Below, one piece after another: positions 43,134 to 54,061 of a stretch of DNA of 64,000 nt. The notes beneath the pieces were generated by a model that did no database searches, was not told the origin of the DNA, and saw only the letters and a list, made by a program, of their open reading frames with translations. The position numbers were made by a program, and so were the translations under genes. How positions within the stretch are numbered: the stretch's first letter is position 1; each line of letters begins with the position of its first letter. The stretch covers positions 25,450,479 to 25,514,478 of the forward strand of contig OV277861.1 of the NCBI GenBank assembly GCA_922989275.2, given 5' to 3'. The DNA comes from Gari tellinella (Eukaryota; Mollusca; Bivalvia; Cardiida; Psammobiidae).

Positions 43134-45935
43134 TACAATCCTCTTTCTCAGTTAGTGTATACGTTATAGTTTATTTTCTACATATGATCTGTCATGTACT
43201 TATATTATCATAAATGTTTAAAATCACTGAAAAGTGGAATAAAAGAGTATACATGTACATGTATATATAAACTGAAATAGCACGAATATTTGTATCTGCT
43301 TAAAGCAACCACTTGTATGTGAGATTCACCAAGGGTAATAATTATGTATTTATTTAATAAATTTAAGCACTTAATGCATTTTCAACTTTTCATTTATAAA
43401 GCTAATAGTGTAGGCACAAAATCTTATTACGGATTTTAGTTCTATTTGCAAACAGTTTGGATCACGATCAGTCAAGGATAAAAAGTAGATGCATGATCTT
43501 GATAACGACTGTTGACACTTTTATTGGTGTGTCTTTACTATTAACCCTAAGAAATCTCAACACAAATTTGATATTATAACATTCCCAAACAGCTTGGCTC
43601 CAGATCAAAATCCCAGTAACCTGGTCTCTGACAGATGAGTACATTATGATAACATTTGCAAACACCGTGGATCCAGATCAAAAACCTAGTGACTCTGCAT
43701 TTGATTTGAACCTACATCAATTGCAAATATTAAATCATAACATAACCACCAGTTCCCTGCACATGATTATTACAGCATAATGTACAACATTAAAGTGTTT
43801 AAAACCATTTAAACAACATATGCTAACAGTGTGGATATAGATCGAACACCCAGTACCTCGACATCTGATTTGCGTCTAGACTGATAGCAAATGTTAAGCA
43901 TAGCACCATTACCACTAAGCCTTGTGAAAACAGGTGATCACTTAATGCAGGCCAAAGTGGGAATTAAGCATAGAATGCATCTCAAGGCGCATTCTATACT
44001 ATTTTTTCAACCAGCCTCAGTTCTTTGATGGACTTCTGCCCCCCCCCCCCCCCCCCAAAATGTCCACAGTAGGCGTGAAAGTAACTGTAAAGCAGGTGCA
44101 AAGTGTGCTTTGCCAATGTCACTAATCTAAAATTGTCTAAAGAGGCCCTGACATACTCACACTCAAGGTTTTTTTCAATGGGTTTTACTAACCAAACTAA
44201 CACATTCAAGGTACGGGCCTCACATGAAACGCCTCAATGGGTATATCCCTAGACAAGATTACAGTAACGGCACAATTTGCACAGGGATGCATGCTTTATA
44301 CCTGTTGTAGTGTTACCAGGAACTGTCTTTCAGTGATCATCTAAGTTGATTGACCAGGATCACAACAGTTTGAATCAATTACTATCTTTCTTAAATCATT
44401 GTACCTAATTTAAGTTCATGGAATAAGAGAAGACAATATTTCTATAGCAGATAAACGGCATTCAGCACATTGTCCAAGACAGTTTCTTCTTTGCCTACTT
44501 GCGGCGGAATTATGATTATCTGTGTGAACCATTTGGATCCTGATGAGACGCCGCGTAACGCTGCATCCTATCAGGATCCAAACTGTTTGAAACTCTGACC
44601 TTGCTCTATAAAGAAAATCTGAAAAATCTAATTTTAGATCAAAAGTAGACGAAATTGTTGCAGACGAACAACTTACCCAGAATGCAAAGAGTTCAATAGA
44701 AACAGTTTAGCAGCTGATATTTGTTAATGTATTGCTATATGACACGCAATGCGGAGCCTTAATAATGTCGGCATAGGGCAAGTGTACTATTCAAAAATAC
44801 ACTGTTAGCCAAATACTTGATATGCGTGACTATTGTTCAAATGATTAATGTGTGGGTCGAATTGCAAAAAATTAAGCTAATTCACATAAATATTTTGAAT
44901 TAATTTAGCTCAAGAAAAAACGCGTTTCAATATTCCGTTTGGAGGCAGATAAGGCGGCGGGTGACTTTGCGTCATATCAGAATCCAAACCATATACAAAT
45001 ATGCCAATACATGTACATTGTTTTTCAATATGAGGGGGTTAATTGTGAAGTTGACAACGATTGGCTCTTGGTGAAAATAACATCGCCATTTAGATTTTAA
45101 GAAAAAGGTCATACGATAAAATGCCATAGGATAAAAAAGCCAGAGGTAAAATGAAAATGCTAAAGGAAAACTGCCATATAAAGGGGAAAAATAACAATAT
45201 TGAATCGTAAATATATATTTCATAAAATAATATTCATAAAATTTTAATAACCCTTATAGTGCTAAAATTGTCTTGTGTGTCAAATACATTGTCTGCGGGA
45301 AAAATCAATGTCAGTTTTTTGCCTTTGTAAACTGAAGAAACGGTGAATTTGTGTAGCAAACAGCTTGGATCCAGAGCAGACGCATCTGATTTGGATCCAA
45401 ACAGTTTGCAAATGTTAGCCAAGTCGCGCTTAGCACGAGGAGAGTAAATATGTTTTAATAAATTATATAATTATTTATTAAGCAAATTTTGTGGTCATGA
45501 ACCAGTTCCCTCATAAATAGACCTTTTAACGCCTCTAATTTAGTCCTTCACCAAAGAAATTAGTTTCAATTTATAATAATACTGACATGTGTAGGCAACC
45601 TTAAAATAGTTTGTATATTCTAGCAGATTGTAGCTTAAAGCAGGCTGAAAGTAAAGCAGAATGCATCTTAAGGTGTATTCTGCCTTACTATCAACCCCTT
45701 TTAAGTGGTCACCTGTCTTCAAAACTTAAAACAAGCTATGGGGTCATTGGTTAATCAGATAGAAAATAAGAGGTTTTACCAAGGAAATATACAGAAGTGT
45801 ATAATTCCATGTCAGTGTATAATTCCATGGTTTTACAGATTTTTGTCTGATCTGAATCCAAGCTGTTTGCAAATGTTGTCAAAGTCGCGCTTAGCATGAT
45901 AGGGCATTACAAAAAGAATCAAAACCAGATGTTCT
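41921..45935. repeat. Left inner arm of the inverted duplication (pairs with 46,879-51,736)
   Basis: The reverse complement appears at 46,879-51,736 at about 99% identity; the segment at 45,705-45,899 and its partner at 46,915-47,109 translate identically. The right copy lacks 44,731-45,559 (829 bp) and gains the LTR-like insertion. Content: tandem array part, GGCATTTTTTCC repeats, hairpins at 43,447-43,690, 43,930-44,016, 44,526-44,590, 45,357-45,413 and 45,632-45,706, and a C16 run at 44,041. No gene. Confidence 0.93.
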
Positions 45936-46599
45936 AACAGAGGGTCATAAATTCTATAAATAAAAAGGTGTGAACCCCCTCTCCTGTGTTAGTTACTCTC
46001 TGGGTCAAGTATGGCATTTGGCATGTTAACTCACTCAACCATAAACCATATATAGACAAAATTCAAATTTCCAATTAAGTCTAGTTCTGTTTTGACTATA
46101 AAGTAGTCCATTCATTTGAATCCATTCAAAGAGTCCGACCCATCCTTTGTTCACCACTCCTACGAGTTGATGTTACCGACACAGTTTGACCCGAATCTTT
46201 CGACCTTAGCCCATTCACCCCTGATGCTTTAAATGAACTGTCACAAATTCCAATTAAGTTAAGTCCACTTCTACATAAAAGGATTTATTTTACCAAAACA
46301 GTGCAAAATTGCGAGCAGTGTAGACCCTGATCGGAGGGCTGTCAGTAGCCTCCAGATAAGGGTCTACACTTTTTGCATAGACCAAGTGTACTCCTCATAG
46401 GTACACTGTTTTGTAAACGACGAATATACTCGCCGCAATGGTTGTATGTGTTAATTTTTTATGCTGTCCCCCCCCAAAAAAAAGGAGAATAAAAATCTTT
46501 TGTAATCAAGCCGATTACTAATATGAAGATTCTATTTAAATACCGTATCTTTGTCCCCAATTTGATTTTTCCTAATAGCTATGTTAATCTTTTTCTTTT

Positions 46600-46639
<40 letters not shown>

Positions 46640-46878
46640 CTTCGTTGTTTTGGTTTTTGCACCTTTCGCTCACTTCCCCCCCCCCCCTCCCATTTACTTT
46701 ACTTGTTGTTATTGCTGTATCTAATTAGGAGCTAACGCTCAAGATATTAAACCACATTACCACTGTCTTTGAGAAATATCAACCTTTTACATGAAATTAT
46801 TGATATGTATTTGTTCACATGTTTTTACAAAATATTTGTAAACTGTGAGAAATAAAAGAATGTTCTGTTCTGTTCTGT
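45936..46878. other. Spacer between the inner inverted arms; truncated LINE 3' end
   Basis: The first ~170 bp continue the ancestral left-arm sequence (also seen, diverged, at 59,835-59,960). A local hairpin GTGTAGACCCTGATC...GGGTCTACAC lies at 46,318-46,370. Further on are a ~37-nt T run (46,602-46,639) and a C run. The right end reads GAGAAATAAAAGAATGTTCTGTTCTG, with an AATAAA-like signal and the same TTCTG tail as the intact LINE at 57,659-57,686, so a 5'-truncated LINE copy ends exactly at the right-arm start. Confidence 0.65.
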
Positions 46879-49800
46879 AGAACATCTGGTTTTGATTCTT
46901 TTTGTAATGCCCTATCATGCTAAGCGCGACTTTGACAACATTTGCAAACAGCTTGGATTCAGATCAGACAAAAATCTGTAAAACCATGGAATTATACACT
47001 GACATGGAATTATACACTTCTGTATATTTCCTTGGTAAAACCTCTTATTTTCTATCTGATTAACCAATGACCCCATAGCTTGTTTTAAGTTTTGAAGACA
47101 GGTGACCACTTAAAAGGGGTTGATAGTAAGGCAGAATACACCTTAAGATGCATTCTGCTTTACTTTCAGCCTGCTTTAAGCTACAATCTGCTAGAATATA
47201 CAAACTATTTTAAGGTTGCCTACACATGTCAGTATTATTATAAATTGAAACTAACATTAACAAATATCAGCTGCTAAACTGTTTCTATTGAACTCTTTGC
47301 ATTCTGGGTAAGTTGTTCGTCTGCAACAATTTCGTCTACTTCTGATCTAAAATTAGATTTTTCAGATTTTCTTTATAGAGCAAGGTCAGAGTTTCAAACA
47401 GTTTGGATCCTGATAGGATGCAGCGTTACGCGGCGTCTCATCAGGATCCAAATGGTTCGCACAGATAATCATAATTCCGCCGCAAGTAGGCAAAGAAGAA
47501 ACTGTCTTGGACAATGTGCTGAATGCCGTTTATCTGCTATAGAAATATTGTCTTCTCTTATTCCATGAACTTAAATTAGGTACAATGATTTAAGAAAGAT
47601 AGTAATTGATTCAAACTGTTGTGATCCTGGTCAATTAACTTAGATGATCACTGAAAGACAGTTCCTGGTAACACTACAACAGGTATAAAGCATGCATCCC
47701 TGTGCAAATTGTGCCGTTACTGTAATCTTGTCTAGGGATATACCCATTGAGGCGTTTCATGTGAGGCCCGTACCTTGAATGTGTTAGTTTGGTTAGTAAA
47801 ACCCATTGAAAAAAAAACTTGAGTGTGAGTATGTCAGGGCCTCTTTAGACAATTTTAGATTAGTGACATTGGCAAAGCACACTTTGCACCTGCTTTACAG
47901 TTACTTTCACGCCTACTGTGGACATTTTTTTGGGGGGGGGGCGGGGCAGAAGTCCATCAAAGAACTGAGGCTGGTTGAAAAAATAGTATAGAATGCGCCT
48001 TGAGATGCATTCTATGCTTAATTCCCACTTTGGCCTGCATTAAGTGATCACCTGTTTTCACAAGGCTTAGTGGTAATGGTGCTATGCTTAACATTTGCTA
48101 TCAGTCTAGACGCAAATCAGATGTCGAGGTACTGGGTGTTCGATCTATATCCACACTGTTAGCATATGTTGTTTAAATGGTTTTAAACACTTTAATGTTG
48201 TACATTATGCTGTAATATTCATGTGCAGGGAACTGGTGGTTATGTTATGATTTAATATTTGCAATTGATGTAGGTTCAAATCAAATGCAGAGTCACTAGG
48301 TTTTTGATCTGGATCCACGGTGTTTGCAAATGTTATCATAATGTCCTCATCTGTCAGAGACCAGGTTACTGGGATTTTGATCTGGAGCCAAGCTGTTTGG
48401 GAATGTTATAATATCAAATTTGTGTTGAGATTTCTTAGGGTTAATAGTAAAGACACACCAATAAAAGTGTCAACAGTCGTTATCAAGATCATGCATCTAC
48501 TTTTTATCCTTGACTGATCGTGATCCAAACTGTTTGCAAATAGAACTAAAATCCGTAATAAGATTTTGTGCCTACACTATTAGCTTTATAAATGAAAAGT
48601 TGAAAATGCATTAAGTGCTTAAATTTATTAAATAAATACATAATTATTACCCTTGGTGAATCTCACATACAAGTGGTTGCTTTAAGCAGATACAAATATT
48701 CGTGCTATTTCAGTTTATATATACATGTACATGTATACTCTTTTATTCCACTTTTCAGTGATTTTAAACATTTATGATAATATAAGTACATGACAGATCA
48801 TATGTAGAAAATAAACTATAACGTATACACTAACTGAAAAAGAGGATTGTAGGAAAAAATGCCAGAGGAAAAAATGCCATAGGTAAATATGCCATAGGAA
48901 AAAATGCCAGAGGTAAAAATGCCATTAGAAAACGGAAAATATGCCATAAGTAAAAATGCCAGAGGAAAAAATGCCATAGGTCCATATATATATTTTAATT
49001 ATTATGTATTTTAATATGATTTATAAGGTTATAAGTACTTATCAAACAACATAGTGAGGGTAATGAAGTGGTCTTGTAGATTTAACACAAAATGGGTAGA
49101 TTTATTTATTGAAATTAATATTTATATTTAGAAGAGAGTGCCTAGAATTTTTTTACAATATATAGATTTGGTTGAATTATATTGTAGAGTATATAATATT
49201 TTAATATGAATGCATGCTAAACTATCAATGTCAGATCATGATCATGATCCAAACTATAAATCACGTTTTTAGATCATGTCACAAAGCCAGCCAGCAAGTT
49301 ATGGTCAGATTATACCAGACTGCAGGTAAATCCCCACTTAATTATGACACTTGACACATAACTCATTCAACCATGAAACTCGTAATGGACAGTTCAAATA
49401 TCTAATTAAGGATAGTCCATTATTTGATAGTTTAGGGTTGATGTTAACAATATATTGTAAAATAACAAACTGTGCAGAACCTGACTGCTTTTCTTAAACA
49501 GTCTAAATACAGGTCATATGCCAATTTATTTGTTTTTTTATCTGAATCTACACTATTTGCTAAAACAACTCTAATATATGTTTCTCCCAAGACTCCCTCT
49601 CTTTCTTTCTGTCTCTCCCAAGGATCTGATCTGAATCCAAACTGTTCGCTACAACAACTCTAATTTATGTTTCTCTCAAGACTCCCCCTCTTTCTTTCTG
49701 TCTCTCCAAAGGATCTGTTCTGAATCCAAAATGTTTGCTAAAACAACTCTAATGTATGTTTCTCTTGTTAAAAGGCTGGGTTTTTAAACGGAACGGAGTT

Positions 49801-51736
49801 TAACGAGCGGAAGGCAACCCAAAAACTGGGTTTTAACTAAGGTTGTTTACCTTGCCAATGTTACGTAAGGAGATAAGGTGTTTACATAACATTAGTGAGA
49901 TAAACAGTTGTCAGGATGGACACCACTGACCAAATGGTCAGAAAAAACTAATTAAGTAAAACAAAAGAATAAAATCAGTGTTAATCACTTGTATTTTAAT
50001 CAAACAGTTCTAATCTAATCTAATCTAAAGAATAAAAGCATTATTTACACAAATGACTAAAGCCAGATAAAGTTAAAATGTGCTGCTTTAAAAGTAAACA
50101 ATAATTTAGCAAAAAGATCTAAATAGCAAACAGCCAAAATGCTTAAAGTAAGAAGTAAAGACCAAAAATGGTGCTAAGTTAAATGGCTTTAAAAGTGACA
50201 CACTCAATTTAGAATGTAGTTAAATAAAGCAGAAAATGTTCCTAAGTGTATTTCAAGTAATAAATAAGTTTCACCTAGAAGAACAAATCCTATCCTGCCA
50301 GTGTAAGGCAAGGTAGAATGCATCTTACTAGTTGCTGGTCTGAGTAAGTGTGTGTGATTGAGCTTCTCCACCTGTATTTATAGGTTAGAGGGAGAGCCTT
50401 AATCACATGACCCTAATCGAGCCTTCTGATTGGCTGAGGGCAAAATAATAGCCCTTCCTGTGTTAGGGCTAAATACAAAATAATTACTTATTATAAAGAC
50501 ACATTCTAAATTACTAAAAAGTAGCTCAAATAACAGCTATTAAATCAAAACTATCAAATCTATATTCAGAGTGGCCAAATACAATATATAAGTGATGTTT
50601 CAAAATATGAGCAGTGAAGGGTCTAGAATTTCTAGACCCAGATATCAGCCGAAAATCATCAAATACACAAAAATACTAATTTATCAAGTTCCCTAAAAAT
50701 ATCTATCATAAACTTCAAACCTTTAGACACATTATGAGTATAAATCTAGAATTTATAGTAATTTATTGACAGAGATAAAGCCCCAATTGTAAGAGCAAAT
50801 CATTGCTTTTTCAGCTGGCGGCCATTTTGAATGCCTATCTTTACTAAGGATCTAGCTCCTCAACACAATTAATCTAAATTACAGGATTATCTGGCACTAA
50901 TCATACAAATGAACATGTGAAAACCCTTAAGACAACAAAAGTCTACATAGTAGGCTTTTAAATGTGTGAAAAATATCACTGTACAAGAAGATATTGCACT
51001 TATTAGAGTCTGAATGACAGACCTGGGTCACCAGCCCAATGTAAACAGGTCTACATTTTGGCAGGTAACTCAGGATCCAAACAATGTCATCCATCAAAAA
51101 CTATTAGAAAAGGTAGAAATAAAGTATAAATGCCTAATCAGGCTGAGTTTCTACTGAATTCATGTTTATTTAATAAGATTTCACACCTGAGCCAATTTCC
51201 TCTATATGGTTATATAGTAGAAAATGGCCAAGATAGAAAATCTCTATAAAAACACTAAAAATGCAATATCAACCTAAAATATATGCACCGGTAGTTGCGG
51301 AGACATATCTCGCAGCTACCGTGACCAAAATTACAACTATATTTGGTCTACAGGTCTAAAGAATCAAAATAAGCAATTTGCTATCTGAGCAGAAATCTGC
51401 TCAAGCATGTCGGGTCAACTCCAGTTTTACAACACTCTCAAGACTCCCCTCTTTCTTTTTGTCTCTCCCAAGGATTTCATCTGAATCCAAACTGTTTGCT
51501 AAAACAACTCTAATGTATGTTTCCCTCAAGACTCCCCCTCTTTCTTCCTGTCTCCCCCACGGATCTGATCTGAATCCAAACTGTTTGCTAAAACAACTCT
51601 TATGTATGTTTCTCTCAAGACTCCCTCTCTTTCTTTCTGACTCTCCCAAGGATCTGATCTGAATCCAAACTGTTTGCTAAAACAACTCTAATGTATGTTT
51701 CTCTCAAGACTCTCTCTCTTTCTTTCTGTCTCCCCC
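46879..51736. repeat. Right inner arm of the inverted duplication
   Basis: Reverse complement of 41,921-45,935, interrupted by the LTR-like insertion (49,766-51,434) and missing 829 bp at 47,254/47,255 (microhomology of one A). It ends in CTGTCTCCCCC, where the sequence jumps to the reverse complement of 32,151 with 2-bp microhomology (CC), removing about 9.77 kb relative to the left side. Confidence 0.93.
49766..51434. mobile_element. 1,669-bp solo-LTR-like insertion
   Basis: The insert begins TGTTAAAAGGCTGGG and ends CCAGTTTTACAACA, i.e. TG...CA, and is flanked by CTCT (49,762-49,765 and 51,435-51,438). The left arm has the uninterrupted site near 42,222-42,225. TG/CA termini with a 4-bp duplication are typical of a solo LTR from an LTR retrotransposon. 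Internally there is a TATTTATA word near 50,375 that could be a promoter TATA box. No reading frame of note. A TIR element is the alternative (TGTT/AACA ends), but the inner TIR match is poor. Confidence 0.7.
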
Positions 51737-52379
51737 TTGCTTTAAGCTGTCATCTGTTATAAAAACCTAATAATTAATACAATTAAGTGGTTGTAATAGC
51801 GAGGTTTTACTGTACATGTTTACTAAATGAACGTTAATGAAAGTATTGTATAAAATTAACAATGTTTTTGATTTATAGAATAATGGATCAGCAGCTTGTC
51901 TTACCAACCCTGTAAAATCAGATATCATATTATTAATGGACAATCGACTATTGCCATCCACGTTGGTAACAACGTGATTGGACCAATTAACTTTCCACGA
52001 AATTCCTCTTTCAATGAATCTTTCCATTTGCATGAAAAATACGGTTCATCTGATGTAGCATACTGGGGAATGTTACTATCAAATACAAATGACAGAGGCG
52101 CGTGATCTGACCATTCATTGAAATTTTCCACAGCAAAATCAGTGGCATACCTGAAATCAGATTCTTTCAGCAATAAATAGTCGATCATGCTTGCCCCGTG
52201 CTTATTACAAAAGGTGTATGGTCCTACATCACAATCCGTACCCAGTCTGCCATTTGCTATTCGTAGACCTGTATATTTACAAAGTTCAATAATAATATGC
52301 CCGTGAGAATTACAATGTTTATCTATTGAGGTTCTTCCCATGTGCTTGTCGGGAACATAATTGGGCTCATCTAAATAAT
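51737..52379. repeat. Inverted copy of 31,509-32,151 (half MITE plus LINE fragment)
   Basis: Positions 51,737-51,812 are the CAGTAAAACCTCGC half of the TA MITE in reverse orientation; 51,813-52,379 is the minus-strand copy of the LINE endonuclease fragment (NGRLGTDCDVG then PYTF, SMIDYLLL). Left and right differ by one residue in a 138-residue frame. The other half of the MITE is missing here while the left MITE is complete with both TA flanks, so this right side is the derived copy. Confidence 0.92.
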
Positions 52380-52759
52380 GTCATATGATCCAACTTTTCT
52401 TTAGTTTTAAAACATGAAATGAAAACCGAATTGCTCTTTTTCGCAGACAGTATATATTTAGCAGATTTTATGATTCAGCATGATAAGGGTTAAACTCTTT
52501 TCTCAATTTTAAATTTAACTTATTCACCCTTGAACATTTTAATTAACAATGTCAGTTTCCAATTAAGGCTTCCAAGTACAGTAATGATTATAAGGTTTGT
52601 TTTCTGCAATATTTGCGAAATGACAAGCAGTGCTGATACTGATCTTTCGATTCCGTTAGAAGCCCTCAGAGATTGGTCTTAACAGTTTTCACAGGACTCT
52701 TTATACTTGTGATTCAATTTTTCCATATTAAGTCATATGAAGTCAGATCTCTTATCTAC
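52380..52759. other. Flank of the intact LINE, diverged paralogue of 32.97-33.07 kb
   Basis: TTCCGTTAGAAGCC, TTTCACAGGACTCTTTATAC and ATCTCTTATCTAC match 32,968-33,069 in direct orientation. No gene. Confidence 0.7.
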
Positions 52760-52903
52760 AGGTCAAGGTCGTAGATCGATGAACAGCTAGTAGATTGAGC
52801 TCTGAGGGAAAATTGTGTTTTAAGTACGTTTTAGTGATAGATCTGGAGCTAATCACGTCATAATTTGGACTATTAGTGTTATAAAAGCAGTGTTCAGTCA
52901 TAA

Positions 52904-54061
52904 ATGGGAAAATCGAAGAGGAAGAATAGTAGTAAAAGTGATGAATCGAAATCTACAAAAGGCAACAAAGAACAGAAAACGGCGGGAACTGAATTCTCCA
53001 CTGCGGTAGGTGAATTGACACAGCAAAGAACATTTTCACAAGAACAATCATTTTCTCAACCAAATCATGAAATATCTATAGCGTCTTTGTTATCGGACAC
53101 GAGAAATGTTTTTGATTGCAATGAAATGAATGGTCATATGAATGGACAATTTCAACAAAGGGGTGACGTATACACAGGAAATCAAACACAGTATGTAAAC
53201 AATGCAAACATGACCCAAATACCATCGCCGAATATGAATATAAACAATACTGTGTACAGGGGACAAGGGGCGTGTGTAGGGTATCCAAATATGTCAACAC
53301 CGATCCCAAACAGTACATCAGGAGCTACCGGTTATCAGAATACGGTGTCAAATGCAGATTTGATGAAATTTATGCAAACTAAATTCGATGAAATCGGGAA
53401 ACGTTTAGAAAAAATAGACTCTCTCGAAAAGAAAGTAAATGAGGTGGACTCAAAACTAGGAAAATTGTGGACAGATTTAGACAAGAGGGTAACACGGAAT
53501 ACAGACAGCATACAGACATTGACAGAGCGCACAGATTGTAATGATTATGATGTAGAGAGGGCACGGGTAGAGGTACAGAAGCTGAGCGATCAAAATCAAA
53601 AGTTGAAAGAATCATTGTGTGATATTCAGGCAAAGTCTATGTTAAACAATTTGATAGTGGGCGGTCTAGTAGAGACTGAGAGTGAATCTGAGAAAGAATT
53701 AGGAGAGACGATTTCATCATTTTTGGAGGACAAGTTAAAGATAGAAAGCTCAAAGGCCAAGGAGATTGAATTTGACAGGATGCATCGTATTGGATTCAGA
53801 AGACGAGGAAAAGCGAGAAATGTAGTGGTTGTGTTCAAACATAAAAGGGACAAGGAGTATGTGAAATCTTTAAGAAGCAATCTGAAAGATACCGGGTGTT
53901 ATATGCACGATCAGTATCCACAAGAAATAGTGGAACAAAGAAAGAAGCTATTACCTATTATGAAAAAGGCCAGGGAAGATAGCAAGGATGCTTACATAAA
54001 ATACAATAAATTGATTGTAGACGGGAGAATTTACACAGATGGACCGTATGGTAAAGTATAG
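52904..54061 (+). CDS. LINE ORF1 protein (RNA-binding, coiled coil, L1-ORF1-like)
   Basis: 385 residues; RNA-binding chaperone of the retrotransposition particle. Residues 1-25 are basic (MGKSKRKNSSKSDE); 25-150 are Gln/Asn-rich and low complexity; about 155-250 form a coiled coil with heptads (FDEIGKRLEKIDSLEKKVNE); about 250-330 look like an RRM (NLIVGGLVE, EIEFDRMHRIG, ARNVVVVFKHKRDKEYVKSL); 335-385 resemble the C-terminal domain of L1-type ORF1 (YPQEIVEQRKKLLPIM). The ATG is the first in the element and has A at -3. The frame ends with UAG and continues open into ORF2 in the same frame. Trimer-forming function is inferred from the family. Confidence 0.92.
   Translation: MGKSKRKNSSKSDESKSTKGNKEQKTAGTEFSTAVGELTQQRTFSQEQSFSQPNHEISIASLLSDTRNVFDCNEMNGHMNGQFQQRGDVYTGNQTQYVNNANMTQIPSPNMNINNTVYRGQGACVGYPNMSTPIPNSTSGATGYQNTVSNADLMKFMQTKFDEIGKRLEKIDSLEKKVNEVDSKLGKLWTDLDKRVTRNTDSIQTLTERTDCNDYDVERARVEVQKLSDQNQKLKESLCDIQAKSMLNNLIVGGLVETESESEKELGETISSFLEDKLKIESSKAKEIEFDRMHRIGFRRRGKARNVVVVFKHKRDKEYVKSLRSNLKDTGCYMHDQYPQEIVEQRKKLLPIMKKAREDSKDAYIKYNKLIVDGRIYTDGPYGKV
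54059..54061 (+). promoter_or_regulatory. In-frame UAG joining ORF1 and ORF2 (candidate readthrough site)
   Basis: Context is AAA GUA UAG GAU GAG UUA. The frame is open for 385 codons before and 1,146 after. The second LINE has AAA UAG AGA at 63,047-63,049 in the equivalent place, with the same 11-codon distance to the endonuclease Trp. The readthrough role is inference. Confidence 0.55.

Noticed and set aside
45936..46878. The inverted duplication as a simple long-read adapter artefact
   Set aside because: Such artefacts give identical arms; here the arms differ by insertions with target duplications and by microhomology deletions. Misjoined haplotypes are still possible and are noted as a check.
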